Source of the DNA: an uncultured Gammaproteobacteria bacterium
GTDB taxonomy: Bacteria; Pseudomonadota; Gammaproteobacteria; Steroidobacterales; GCA-2729495
NCBI GenBank assembly: GCA_937921935.1
Contig: CAKZWQ010000050.1
Location: 1-37,510 of the forward strand
Length of the DNA: 37,510 bases
Direction of reading: 5' to 3'
The translations under genes were made by a program, and so were the position numbers. Under the pieces are notes generated by a model. The model did not search any database. It was not told where the DNA came from and saw nothing but the letters and a program-made list of their open reading frames with translations. This document shows, one piece after another, positions 1-7,667 of the stretch. Numbering within the stretch: the first letter of the stretch is position 1; every line of letters starts with the position of its first letter.

Positions 1-140
1 TGAGTCGCATCAAGTTGATTGCCCGCGTATCCAATGGCGGTGATGCCCTGGCGCAGCCCGGGGATGTGTTTGGTGAGGCCCTGTGGGCGCCGGGCGATGG
101 CCCCGTGGATATTGTGATGAATCAGGTAGTGCAACCGTGA
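1..140 (+). CDS. ccmI: C-terminal end of a c-type cytochrome biogenesis protein, CcmI-like (partial)
   Basis: Only the last 45 codons are in the window; the reading frame starts at base 3 and ends with TGA at 138-140. The visible residues include LIARVSNGGDAL, QPGDVFGE and a closing VDIVMNQVVQP. From family knowledge, the C-terminal periplasmic domain of CcmI (CycH), which chaperones apocytochrome c to the haem lyase, ends with this kind of pattern: an ARVS element, a PGD turn and a short hydrophobic strand followed by a final VxP. The gene overlaps the malic enzyme start by four bases (GTGA), so the two are probably translated together. Identification rests on a short tail and is tentative; another TPR or secreted protein with a similar tail cannot be excluded. 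Confidence 0.6.
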   Translation, partial: SRIKLIARVSNGGDALAQPGDVFGEALWAPGDGPVDIVMNQVVQP

Positions 141-1822
141 CTGCTAAAGGCCAAGCCCGATCAGTCCGACTTCGGGGCCAGCAATTGATTCGCGAACCCC
201 TGTTAAACAAGGGCTCGGCTTTTAGCCGCGAGGAACGTGCAGCCTTCGGTCTGGAGGGCATGTTGCCCCATGCGGTGCTGACGATTGATCAACAGGCCCG
301 GCGCAGCTATCGCAACCTGACTTTCTACAATGATCCGCTGAAACAGTACGTGTACCTGGCATCCTTGCACGAGCGTAACGAGACCCTGTATTTCAAATTA
401 CTCGAACAGTATCTCGAAGAACTCCTGCCCATTGTCTATACACCCACCGTCGGGCTTGCGACGCGCCGCTACAGCCAGGTGTTTCAGCGCGGTCGTGGTG
501 TCTGGGTCACCCCGGGGATGCGCGGCGAGATCGCAGCCGCGCTAAAACGCTGGGCCGGTGATCGGCAGATCCGGTTGGTTGTGGCAACGGATAATGAATC
601 AATTCTCGGGATCGGTGACCAGGGCGCCGGCGGCATGGCTATATCAATCGGCAAATTGTCGCTGTATACAGCAGGGGCGGGGATCGATCCGGCGACTGTG
701 CTGCCAGTCAGCCTGGATGTCGGCACCAATAACGACGCCTTGTTGAAAGACCCCAACTACATCGGCTGGCCCGAAGCGCGCTTGCAGGGTGACGCCTACC
801 TGTCACTGGTGGATGAATTTATTGCCGCCGTGCAATCCGTGTTCCCGGGGGCACTGGTGCAGTGGGAGGACTTTCGCAAAGATAACGCCCTGCGTGTGCT
901 GGATCGTTTTGCACAGCAGTTGCCGTCCTTCAATGATGATATTCAAGGTACAGGTTCCATGGCCCTGGCCGGCATACTGAGTGCGGAACGCAGCCACGGT
1001 CGCAGCCTGGACGAAGAACGGATCCTGATTCATGGGGCGGGCGCTGCCGGATTGGGCATTGCCCGCCAGATACGTACGGCATTGATAACCGAGGGCTGCA
1101 GCGAAGGCGAGGCGAAACACAGCATCGCTGTGCTGGATAGTCGTGGCTTGCTGGTTGATAACGGCGAACTGAGTGATGCCTACAAGCGCGAACTGGCCTG
1201 GGACCCGGCCATTGCCGCGGAACGACAACTGAAGGCAGGATCAGCGCTGGCTGACGTCGTCAACGCCTTCAAGCCCACCGTCATGATCGGGACTTCGGGC
1301 CAGGCGGGCGCCTTTAATGAAAGTATCGTGCGCAGCGTTGCCGCCAACGTAGAGCGCCCCGTGATCATGCCCCTGTCCAATCCAACGGATCAATCAGAAG
1401 CCATTCCCTCTGAAGTGATTTCGTGGACTTCCGGGCGGGTACTGATTGCCACGGGCAGTCCGTTTCCGGATGTGGAGTGGGGGGCGCAACGCTTGCGGAT
1501 CGGGCAGGGCAACAATGCTTTTATTTTCCCCGGGGTGGGTTTGGGCGTGATGCTGGCCGGCGTGCGGGAGGTGACAGACAGCCTGTTCTATGCCGCCGCC
1601 CGTGCCCTGGCAGCCGCGGTGACGGAAGAAGAACTGGCCTGTGGCCTGCTTTACCCGCCCATTGAGCGCTTGCGGGAAGTTTCCTCCGCCGTCGCCGCCA
1701 CAGTCATGCAAGCTGCCGTTGCTGAAGGTCTTTGCGATCCCATCAACGAGGCAGAAATCCAGCGACGACTGGAAACGGGTACCTGGGACCCCAGTTACGA
1801 CCCCTATATCGCCGCAGACTGA
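137..1822 (+). CDS. maeA: NAD-dependent malic enzyme (oxaloacetate-decarboxylating)
   Basis: Converts L-malate and NAD+ to pyruvate, CO2 and NADH in the cytoplasm, linking the citric acid cycle to pyruvate. I choose the GTG at 137, which overlaps the preceding stop as GTGA and gives 561 residues, close to the 565 of E. coli MaeA; a frame opening at 83 would add 18 non-conserved residues inside the upstream gene. The N-terminal domain shows PLLNKGSAFS, then IVYTPTVGLATRRYS and GVWVTP. The central part has ATDNESILGIGDQGAGGM and SLDVGTNN; the divalent-metal loop reads FNDDIQGTGS and the Rossmann dinucleotide motif IHGAGAAGLGIA. The C-terminal part has IMPLSNPT and ATGSPFP. All hallmarks of the long bacterial/eukaryotic malic enzyme class are present. 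NAD rather than NADP preference is inferred from overall resemblance to MaeA. Coupling with a ccmI-like gene is unusual. Confidence 0.93.
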   Translation: MTAKGQARSVRLRGQQLIREPLLNKGSAFSREERAAFGLEGMLPHAVLTIDQQARRSYRNLTFYNDPLKQYVYLASLHERNETLYFKLLEQYLEELLPIVYTPTVGLATRRYSQVFQRGRGVWVTPGMRGEIAAALKRWAGDRQIRLVVATDNESILGIGDQGAGGMAISIGKLSLYTAGAGIDPATVLPVSLDVGTNNDALLKDPNYIGWPEARLQGDAYLSLVDEFIAAVQSVFPGALVQWEDFRKDNALRVLDRFAQQLPSFNDDIQGTGSMALAGILSAERSHGRSLDEERILIHGAGAAGLGIARQIRTALITEGCSEGEAKHSIAVLDSRGLLVDNGELSDAYKRELAWDPAIAAERQLKAGSALADVVNAFKPTVMIGTSGQAGAFNESIVRSVAANVERPVIMPLSNPTDQSEAIPSEVISWTSGRVLIATGSPFPDVEWGAQRLRIGQGNNAFIFPGVGLGVMLAGVREVTDSLFYAAARALAAAVTEEELACGLLYPPIERLREVSSAVAATVMQAAVAEGLCDPINEAEIQRRLETGTWDPSYDPYIAAD

Positions 1823-1911
1823 GTCCGCAGCGGTTCCGCCTGATACCCGTGAATAGGGGCTTTTGGAGGCCTCTGCCAATACCGGGATTCACCGATACCC
1901 CAGCGATTTAA

Positions 1912-1927
1912 CATAATATATATTATG
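1912..1927. promoter_or_regulatory. Perfect 16-bp AT-rich palindrome between maeA and the antiporter gene
   Basis: CATAATATATATTATG reads identically on both strands and sits in a 200-base gap within otherwise GC-rich sequence, about 97 bases before the antiporter start. It contains -10-like hexamers in both directions. It may be a regulator binding site or part of a promoter for the antiporter; no matching -35 at normal spacing was found. The rest of the gap (1823-2023) shows no other gene or convincing terminator. Confidence 0.4.
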
Positions 1928-2023
1928 CGTCTCTTAGGGGCGTCGGCCCTGTTGCTCCCCGGCATACCTCTGGTCCCCAATTCCGCCAGAATGCTACGTT
2001 CGTTTATTGCAGGCGCATAAAAC

Positions 2024-3571
2024 ATGTTGATTGCTGTCTGGATTGGGGCCGCCTTCGCGGCGGGCCTGGTAACTCGTCAGTTTGGTTTGCCGTCTTTGGT
2101 TGGTTTCCTGGCCGCGGGCTTTGCACTCAAGGCAGCTGGTTTTGAGGCTGACGAGACGCTGCTGACCCTGAGCGAAATTGGCGTGGTTTTGTTGCTGTTT
2201 ACGGTGGGCCTGAAAGTTCGCCTCCAGAACGTCCTGCGAGCCGACGTCTGGGGTACCACGCTGCTGCACCTGGTCATCGTTGGTGGCTTGGTGGCCCTGG
2301 CGCTCAAGCAGTTTATGACCCTGCAGAACGCGGCAGTGGCGATCCTTGCTTGCAGTTTTGTCTTCTCCAGTACCGTGGTGGCCGCGAAAATGCTCGAGGA
2401 GCGTCGTGAGCTGCGCGCCTTCCATGGGCGGATGGCTATTGGAATTCTCATTATTCAGGACCTGATCGCGGTCGGGATTCTGGCGCTGGCTGAAGGCCAG
2501 GGTCGGCTCTCCCTGTGGTCCTTTGCCGTGCTGGCAATCATTGCTTTGCGACCGCTGTTTCTGCGTCTGTTGGACTGGCTTGGCCACGGAGAACTGCTGG
2601 TGCTTTACGGCATTGTGCTGGCCCTGGGTGTGGGCGGACTGGTTTTCGAGGAACTGGGCCTGAGTGCAGAACTGGGTGCCCTGGTGATGGGTGCCATGCT
2701 GGCGGATCACCCCAAGGCAAAGGAGCTGGGCGATGTCCTGTGGGGCCTGCGGGAATTTCTGCTGGTGGGTTTTTTCCTGAGTATAGGGCTCACCGCGCTG
2801 CCGACCTGGGAGTTACTGGGGATTTCCGTGCTCCTGATCCTGACGCTGCCGCTGAAAGCCGGTTTGTTATTCGGCCTGTTACTGCTCTTTGGTCTCAGAG
2901 CACGCACAGCTTTTCTGACCGCCCTTAGCCTGGCCAGCTTCAGTGAGTTTGGTCTGATTGTCATCGGTGAGGCTGCACAGGCGGGTCTGCTGGAGCCGTC
3001 CTGGCTGGTGGTGGCAGCCATCACGGTTTCCCTGTCCTTCGCCCTGGCAGCACCGGTGAATCAACTGGCGCATCCCATCTACCAGCGCATCGGTGACTGG
3101 CTTGAGAAGCTTGAGACCCGGCGGCGCCATCCGGATGATCAGCCTGTTTCCCTGGGCAGCGCCGAGGTCATTGTCGTTGGTATGGGTCGCGTGGGTGCAG
3201 CGGCCTATGATCATCTGCACGATTCTGGCTACGCCGTCGTCGGCCTGGACAACGATCCGGGAAAGGTGCAGCGACATATCGCTGCCGGCCGCAAGACCGT
3301 CTTTGCGGATGCCGAGGATCCGGGCTTCTGGCATCGACTGGCCGTGGAGCGTGTGCGCGTGTTCATGCTTGCGCTGCCCGACGTGCAAGGTAAGGTAATC
3401 GCCACGCGGCAACTGCGCGCAAGCGGCTATCAGGGCATCATCAGCGCCACCCACGCTTATCCGGAGGAATGCGAATTAATCCAGGCGGCGGGGGCGAATG
3501 TCACCTACAACAACTATGTTGAGGCCGGTGCAGGCTTCGCCGCCCATACCTGCGAATCAATGAATAAATAG
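2024..3571 (+). CDS. Kef/YbaL-type monovalent cation:proton antiporter (CPA2 family) with NAD-binding domain
   Basis: Inner-membrane antiporter exchanging K+ (or another cation) for protons, 515 residues. The start at 2024 is fixed by an in-frame TAA six bases upstream; a weak GCAGG lies 10 bases before it. Residues 1-345 form about 12 hydrophobic segments. The CPA2 unwound-helix motif with the conserved aspartate is seen as LIIQDLIAVG (143-151, Asp146). After a charged linker (about 352-378) comes a TrkA-N (RCK) Rossmann domain: VIVVGMGRVG at 382-391, with an acidic residue ending the second strand (VVGLDND), the NAD(H)-type arrangement. The protein ends after this domain, so no TrkA-C domain is present. 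KefB/KefC are about 600 residues, so this is a shorter YbaL-like member. No KefF/KefG ancillary oxidoreductase gene is adjacent. Ion selectivity and glutathione gating cannot be told from sequence. Confidence 0.88.
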   Translation: MLIAVWIGAAFAAGLVTRQFGLPSLVGFLAAGFALKAAGFEADETLLTLSEIGVVLLLFTVGLKVRLQNVLRADVWGTTLLHLVIVGGLVALALKQFMTLQNAAVAILACSFVFSSTVVAAKMLEERRELRAFHGRMAIGILIIQDLIAVGILALAEGQGRLSLWSFAVLAIIALRPLFLRLLDWLGHGELLVLYGIVLALGVGGLVFEELGLSAELGALVMGAMLADHPKAKELGDVLWGLREFLLVGFFLSIGLTALPTWELLGISVLLILTLPLKAGLLFGLLLLFGLRARTAFLTALSLASFSEFGLIVIGEAAQAGLLEPSWLVVAAITVSLSFALAAPVNQLAHPIYQRIGDWLEKLETRRRHPDDQPVSLGSAEVIVVGMGRVGAAAYDHLHDSGYAVVGLDNDPGKVQRHIAAGRKTVFADAEDPGFWHRLAVERVRVFMLALPDVQGKVIATRQLRASGYQGIISATHAYPEECELIQAAGANVTYNNYVEAGAGFAAHTCESMNK

Positions 3572-3704
3572 TTATATAACAAATACTTGTTTAATTTATC
3601 TCGATATATTCTAGTTAATTCGCAGAAGATGACCGCCCTGCCCCACGACTGGATGACTTATCAATATTTCGCCGAACTTCGCGGTTTTCAGGCACGTTTT
3701 TACG
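3572..3704. other. AT-rich convergent gap, no gene seen
   Basis: This 133-base gap lies between the stop of the antiporter gene and the stop of the minus-strand propeller gene. Its first 45 bases are very AT-rich compared with neighbours. A perfect 10-bp palindrome GTTATATAAC (3571-3580) begins at the last base of the antiporter stop codon. No classical GC stem plus T-run terminator is visible in either direction. A 66-codon frame starting with TTG at 3587 overlaps the propeller gene and is not credible. Confidence 0.5.
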
Positions 3705-5033
3705 TCATTTCGCCGCAGTTCTCGGCTGCCCGGACGACTCGATTCGGGTCAACATTACTTGTTCCCCGGCATGCTGCCAGGCGATGAACAAACTGCCGTC
3801 GCGGGTTCCGGCACTGACCGGATAGGACGCATTACCCGCCGGCGCCGGTAATTCCCGGGGCGGCGTCAGACTAACCCCGCCGTCGCCGGACTCCGCGATG
3901 AACAAGCGCCGGTCGCCGCCTGTCTTGGCCTGCCAGACGACCTGCAGTCGGCCTGCCGGGGTGACGCTTAAAACCGGGGCGTCGGAGTAAGGGGCGCCTG
4001 CATGCACGGCCACGGGATCGCGAAAGCTCTTGCCGCCGTCATCAGAGTGCGCCAGGTACACACCCGCGGGTTCTTCGCCCCCGGTGTAAGCCGCGGCGTA
4101 CACCCGCTCACCGTCCACTGCCAGGGCCGTGGGCTTGAGGGGGCAGCCGTCAATCTGCCAGCCGCCAAAGGGCAGGCGCGCGACGCTGGAAAAGTTCTGG
4201 CCCCCGTCAGCAGAGCGCCCCACGGCGCTGTCACGCCCATCGGGATAGATCCGCCGATACCCCATAAACAAACTGTCATCACTGAAAGCCATGGTCAGCT
4301 GGCAGCAAGGGCAAACATCATTATCACCCAGGGCACGGGTTTCCTGGCTGAAGGATTTGCCGTCATCCCGGGACACAGCCAGGTAGGCATCGGCACCATC
4401 AGCGTTGTCGCCCATGCGGCGGATGTCCTGCCAGGCGGCGTAAATGCTGCCATCAGGCCCCTGCCCCATGGTGCCGAAACTGAATGTCGCCGCCAGCCCT
4501 TCGCCCAACAGCTTGGTCTGATCAAAACCCGCGGGATCATGCAGGGTCAGCGGGTCGGAAAAGCTCTTCCCCTGGTCCGTGGACCGCGTGTATCGCGCCG
4601 TAACCGTGTCCAGGCCGGTATCCGCCGAACGCTCGTTACCCGGGTAAAAAATGTGAATAGTCCCCGAGTCGCCCACCGCAATGCGCGGCTTGCTGACCTG
4701 GAAGCCCCAGACCGAACCTGGATCGTTATTGACCCGCATGGGCTTGGTCCAGTTGCTGCCGCCGTCCGCTGACTGGGTGTAGTAAAGATCCGTGTCCGAG
4801 CGATGACTGTGCTCACCGGGTTTGCGCGGCTTGGGGGGTGGCCGATCGGCTGTCAGGCCCTTGTCCAGCCAGATCACGTGAAGGGTGCCGTCCGGGCCGG
4901 CAGCAATCTCCGGGCTGATGGCGCGGCGCCCTTCCGGACTGAGCAGTTGCCAGGCATCGGCCGCAAAGCCTGACGGACTGGCCACCACCAGGATGAGAAA
5001 CACAATGCCGGTCAGAACACCGTTGATTCGCAT
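3705..5033 (-). CDS. Exported sialidase-fold (BNR/Asp-box) beta-propeller protein with CPCC motif
   Basis: Predicted 442-residue exported protein. The ATG at 5033 is preceded by AGGGG at about 8 bases and opens a clear signal peptide (MRINGV, a hydrophobic core at 7-19, then FAADA near 25), so longer upstream frames are unlikely. Six Asp-box-like repeats (S/TxDxGxxF/W) occur at about 88-95, 151-158, 221-228, 274-281, 330-337 and 382-389, the mark of a sialidase-type propeller. A CPCC cluster at 241-244 and a further cysteine in DGCPLK (297) lie between repeats; I recall the CPCC...GCP pair as typical of one bacterial sialidase-like family of unknown role. I do not see the sialidase arginine triad or FRIP motif clearly, so enzyme activity on sialic acid is not supported. 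It is the last gene of a three-gene operon, 31 bases after the barrel gene. A binding or metal-related role is inferred from context. Confidence 0.8.
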   Translation of the reverse strand: MRINGVLTGIVFLILVVASPSGFAADAWQLLSPEGRRAISPEIAAGPDGTLHVIWLDKGLTADRPPPKPRKPGEHSHRSDTDLYYTQSADGGSNWTKPMRVNNDPGSVWGFQVSKPRIAVGDSGTIHIFYPGNERSADTGLDTVTARYTRSTDQGKSFSDPLTLHDPAGFDQTKLLGEGLAATFSFGTMGQGPDGSIYAAWQDIRRMGDNADGADAYLAVSRDDGKSFSQETRALGDNDVCPCCQLTMAFSDDSLFMGYRRIYPDGRDSAVGRSADGGQNFSSVARLPFGGWQIDGCPLKPTALAVDGERVYAAAYTGGEEPAGVYLAHSDDGGKSFRDPVAVHAGAPYSDAPVLSVTPAGRLQVVWQAKTGGDRRLFIAESGDGGVSLTPPRELPAPAGNASYPVSAGTRDGSLFIAWQHAGEQVMLTRIESSGQPRTAAK

Positions 5034-5064
5034 GGAATCGCCCCTGCGGCTGCGCCGCGTTGCA

Positions 5065-5811
5065 CTATCGGAAGTACTGCAAGCCGATGAATATATCGTA
5101 ATCCAGCTCGTCTTCGCCGCTGGGTTCACGCAGCCCTGTGGCAACGGCAAACAGGCCATGGATTGCTTCTGTGAAGCCATAGTCCAGACCGACTCGCCCG
5201 GTGACAAAATCGTTCTCGATGTCCGTGTCGGCCGAACCGGATAACTCCAGCAGCAAATCTGCCTTGTCATTCAATCCGTAAGTAAAGGCCCAGCCGTATC
5301 CCCATTCGTCGCCGGAGTCCTCAACCATCGCGTAGCCGATTTCTCCCGTTACGGTCCATGCGTCATTGACCGCATACTCGAAAGTCACCGGGATGAACGC
5401 TGTATCGCTGTCATCCCCGATACCCTGGTCCGCCAGTTCCCGCGTGACGCCCCAGGCAAAGCGCGGCGAAAAGGCAACCTGCACATTTTCATTGTTAATG
5501 AAGCGCCATTTGATGCCGGCTTCGAAATTACCAAAGTCCCAGTCGGAACTGCCGCCATCCGGGTCGGAATAGACATAGGGATAAGCCGCCGCGATCTGGA
5601 TGTTCTCGGTCAGCCCGAGGGACACATCGATGAGGGGCGCCTGGTAGAAATCACCCCCATCCGTTGATGTGGCGGTGGTGGCGGTAATGATTTCCCACTG
5701 CCACGGATCAAGGATACCCGGATCATCGATGCTCAGTGGCGGTCCCGCCCAACTGAGGTGGGTAAAAGCGACGCTTGCCGCCACGACGGATAAAACTCTG
5801 CAAACTGACAT
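5065..5811 (-). CDS. Outer-membrane beta-barrel protein, transporter-like
   Basis: A 248-residue protein with a signal peptide (MSVCRVLSVVAASVAF, cleavage near HLSWAGPP). The mature part has alternating amphipathic strands rich in aromatic residues and short acidic turns (for example YPYVYSDPDGG, FGNFEAGIKWRF, GWAFTYGLNDKADLLLEL) and ends GLQYFR, with an aromatic near the C-terminus as in many outer-membrane barrels. It resembles the broad family annotated as putative outer-membrane transporters of the MetA-pathway-of-phenol-degradation type. The start at 5811 is preceded by GGGAG at about 9 bases. It is the middle gene of the operon, 72 bases after the small His/Cys protein gene and 31 bases before the propeller gene. 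The cargo is unknown. Confidence 0.75.
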   Translation of the reverse strand: MSVCRVLSVVAASVAFTHLSWAGPPLSIDDPGILDPWQWEIITATTATSTDGGDFYQAPLIDVSLGLTENIQIAAAYPYVYSDPDGGSSDWDFGNFEAGIKWRFINNENVQVAFSPRFAWGVTRELADQGIGDDSDTAFIPVTFEYAVNDAWTVTGEIGYAMVEDSGDEWGYGWAFTYGLNDKADLLLELSGSADTDIENDFVTGRVGLDYGFTEAIHGLFAVATGLREPSGEDELDYDIFIGLQYFR

Positions 5812-5883
5812 ATCTGATGACTCCCGGTACCGGCCGATTGAACAGGCGACGGGCTGCGATTCATGTTCGCGCCCTGATCCGGC

Positions 5884-6195
5884 TTAGCGGGTGGGTGGTG
5901 GCGTGGGGGGTGCCTGACCCGGCTCTGACAGAGAGGACGCCCCGGCTGGCAGGCTGATCCATGGCGGGGCAATCAGGGCAGCGATCGAGCCACTAACCGC
6001 CCCGATCAGGTGGCCGGCAGCGTGGCAGCAGTGCCCGTCGTGTTCGTCAGCTTCACCGGTATTGCCAGGGCCGCTGTCCAGGCTTGTCTCCGCGTGGCCG
6101 GCGTGCAGTGACTCACCGACGGCGGCGTCGACGCCAGCCACGAGTACCGCCAGGATCAAGAGCCAGGCCAGAGATTTGAGTAGGCTTCGCTTCAT
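5884..6195 (-). CDS. Small exported His/Cys-rich membrane protein, CopL/DUF2946-like
   Basis: A 103-residue protein: an N-terminal hydrophobic segment or signal peptide (about 8-26), a His/Cys cluster (H31, H34, H52, H55, C56, C57, H58, H62, seen as EHDGHCCHAAGH), a second hydrophobic stretch (about 63-82) and a Pro-rich tail. The layout resembles small CopL-type and DUF2946-type proteins found next to copper, cobalt or zinc handling genes, where the His/Cys cluster is presumed to bind metal. I infer metal binding here; no metal exporter lies in the window. It is the first gene of a three-gene minus-strand operon with the barrel and propeller proteins. There is no Shine-Dalgarno sequence, and a TATAAT lies only 9 bases before the ATG, so the message may be leaderless. 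Confidence 0.65.
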   Translation of the reverse strand: MKRSLLKSLAWLLILAVLVAGVDAAVGESLHAGHAETSLDSGPGNTGEADEHDGHCCHAAGHLIGAVSGSIAALIAPPWISLPAGASSLSEPGQAPPTPPPTR

Positions 6196-6204
6196 TGCGC
6201 AGGA

Positions 6205-6210
6205 ATTATA
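6205..6210 (-). promoter_or_regulatory. Candidate -10 element of the envelope operon
   Basis: A perfect TATAAT on the minus strand ends 9 bases before the ATG at 6195. A transcript starting at the usual distance would begin within a few bases of the start codon, fitting the absence of a ribosome binding site. No good -35 lies at 16-18 bases; a TTGACA exists further upstream but 43 bases away. An activator-dependent promoter is possible. Confidence 0.35.
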
Positions 6211-6281
6211 GCCGCTGAAGGCGCGAATGCTTTACTTCGACGCGTTAAAGTCTGTCAACGCCGGGTAAACAAGAGCTGAGG

Positions 6282-6743
6282 ATGGATTTACCGCTGCTGA
6301 TTACAATGCTCGCCACCTGCGTCATTGTGGTGCTGTGTGTGCTGTTGCACTACGAGGGTTTGCGGGGGCTGAGCCGCTGGGTCACTACCGAATTACTGCC
6401 GCCGCGCTGGCGTATTACGACCCTGATCTTCGGCCTGATTTTATTGCACTCGGCAGAGATCTGGCTGTTTGCTTTTGGATACTTCCTGCTGGAGAACGTC
6501 ACCGGCTATGCCGACTTCCTGCATTTAGGCTTCGGCGAGGGCATGGTCGAACGTTCCATGAGCTTGTTCGACCATGCCTACTATTCAGCTGTCGTCTATA
6601 CCACCCTGGGCTTCGGTGACATCGTCCCTGTAGGCGCCGTGCGTTTACTGACGGGTACCGAGGCGGTCACGGGCCTGGGCATGATTACCTGGTCCGCGTC
6701 TTTCGTCTTCCTGGAAATGCAGCGCTACTGGGGGCGGGACTGA
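6282..6743 (+). CDS. Two-pore-domain-like ion channel family protein (potassium-channel filter motif)
   Basis: A 153-residue inner-membrane protein with hydrophobic segments at about 5-24, 46-71 and 122-147. Between the last two is a pore-loop-like stretch ending in TTLGFGD (107-113), which matches the potassium channel signature T-x-G-[YF]-G-D with Leu in place of Val/Ile. This is the Ion_trans_2 type of small bacterial channel; the extra N-terminal helix is common in this group. There is no cytoplasmic RCK or cyclic-nucleotide domain. The ATG at 6282 follows GAGCTGAGG directly, a good ribosome binding site. The gene diverges from the envelope operon and its 3' end overlaps the convergent phosphodiesterase gene by 19 bases. 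Ion selectivity is inferred from the filter only. Confidence 0.8.
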   Translation: MDLPLLITMLATCVIVVLCVLLHYEGLRGLSRWVTTELLPPRWRITTLIFGLILLHSAEIWLFAFGYFLLENVTGYADFLHLGFGEGMVERSMSLFDHAYYSAVVYTTLGFGDIVPVGAVRLLTGTEAVTGLGMITWSASFVFLEMQRYWGRD

Positions 6744-7642
6744 GCATCAAGCCAGGCGGCGACCCGATCCGGTTGTTCGGCAAACAGCCCGTCGCAGGCC
6801 AGATCGCCAAGGAAGCGGGATAACAGTTCATCAACGGAGGCAAAACCCGCCGGCAGATCATCGGCGCGAAAGGTGTAGGGATGAACCTGCAGGCCTTGAG
6901 CATGGGCAGCTTCGGCCAGGCCAGAGGAGCCGGTATCCGGATGCCAGAGTGACTGCAGGGATGGCCCTATGGCAACCGCGTAACCGGCCACCGCATCCAG
7001 GGCCAGATCACCATCGGTCGCCGGTAGCAATTGCACCAGCGGCAGACCGGCAGCCCTGGCGCGCACCTGTTGCAGGCAGGCTGCGCTAAAGCACTGCAGA
7101 AAAATCGCTTCGCCCGGCGTGAGATAGCCGCAACGATCCAGTACGTCCAGGACGGCGGGGGTCAGCTCGCAGCCCTGCTCCTGATGCCACTCAGGCAGTT
7201 TGATTTCCGGGTAGATACCGACCGCGCGGCCAGTGGAAGTATTCAAGCCCCGGATCAGAAGCAGTTCTTCTTCCAGGGTGGGAATCCGAAAGCTGGCCGC
7301 GTCCATTGGAAACCTGCCGGGTCGGCGCACCCGGCCGGTGTCCGGATCATGGCGTTCTCTCAGCTCCAGTTGACGAATCTCAGTAAGGCCGAAGTCGAGG
7401 CAGTAGTTCAGGCCATCATTGCGAGCACGTCCGGGAAAGCGCTCACGCACATCCGTCAGTTCATCCAGGAAAGGGTCATGAAACACGATGGGCACACCGT
7501 CGGCGGTCGCCACGATATCCTGTTCCAGGTAGTCGGCACCCTGTGCATGGGCCAGTACCTTGGCCGCCAGACTATGCTCGGGCAAATAAGCACAGGCGCC
7601 CCGATGAGCAATGATTGCCGGCCGTGTCGGTGCCGCGCTCAT
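6725..7642 (-). CDS. Glycerophosphodiester phosphodiesterase, GlpQ-type catalytic domain
   Basis: Hydrolyses glycerophosphodiesters to an alcohol and sn-glycerol 3-phosphate. The 305-residue product from ATG 7642 starts right before the catalytic core: IAHRGACAYLPEHS (His13, Arg14, Glu22), DYLEQDIVATADG (Glu40, Asp42) and IVFHDPFLD (His55), the metal and acid/base residues of the GDPD barrel. Long GlpQ-like insertions (TDVRERFPGRARNDG, IPTLEEELLLIRGLN) are present. GlpQ is usually periplasmic, but no signal peptide is seen and the longer upstream frame runs inside the reductase gene without a hydrophobic segment, so this enzyme is predicted to be cytoplasmic. The ribosome binding site is weak. 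It follows the reductase by 25 bases and probably shares its transcript. Its 3' end overlaps the channel gene by 19 bases. Confidence 0.88.
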   Translation of the reverse strand: MSAAPTRPAIIAHRGACAYLPEHSLAAKVLAHAQGADYLEQDIVATADGVPIVFHDPFLDELTDVRERFPGRARNDGLNYCLDFGLTEIRQLELRERHDPDTGRVRRPGRFPMDAASFRIPTLEEELLLIRGLNTSTGRAVGIYPEIKLPEWHQEQGCELTPAVLDVLDRCGYLTPGEAIFLQCFSAACLQQVRARAAGLPLVQLLPATDGDLALDAVAGYAVAIGPSLQSLWHPDTGSSGLAEAAHAQGLQVHPYTFRADDLPAGFASVDELLSRFLGDLACDGLFAEQPDRVAAWLDAQSRPQ

Positions 7643-7667
7643 GCCGTATGGATGCCCCGGCCGTGAG

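Noticed and set aside
3587..3787. A 66-codon plus-strand frame starting with TTG in the AT-rich gap
   Set aside because: It overlaps the end of the propeller gene on the other strand, has no ribosome binding site and shows no recognisable family pattern.
4002..4772. A 256-codon plus-strand frame antisense to the propeller gene
   Set aside because: It is the mirror of a gene with clear Asp-box repeats; its composition is that of a shadow frame in GC-rich DNA.
3705..5033. Calling the propeller protein a sialidase
   Set aside because: Asp-box repeats alone show the fold; the catalytic arginine triad and FRIP motif were not found.
6230..6250. Inverted repeat CTTTA...TAAAG between the channel gene and the envelope operon, as a regulator site
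   Set aside because: Arms are only 5 bp with an 11-base spacer and there is no supporting regulator gene; too weak to call.
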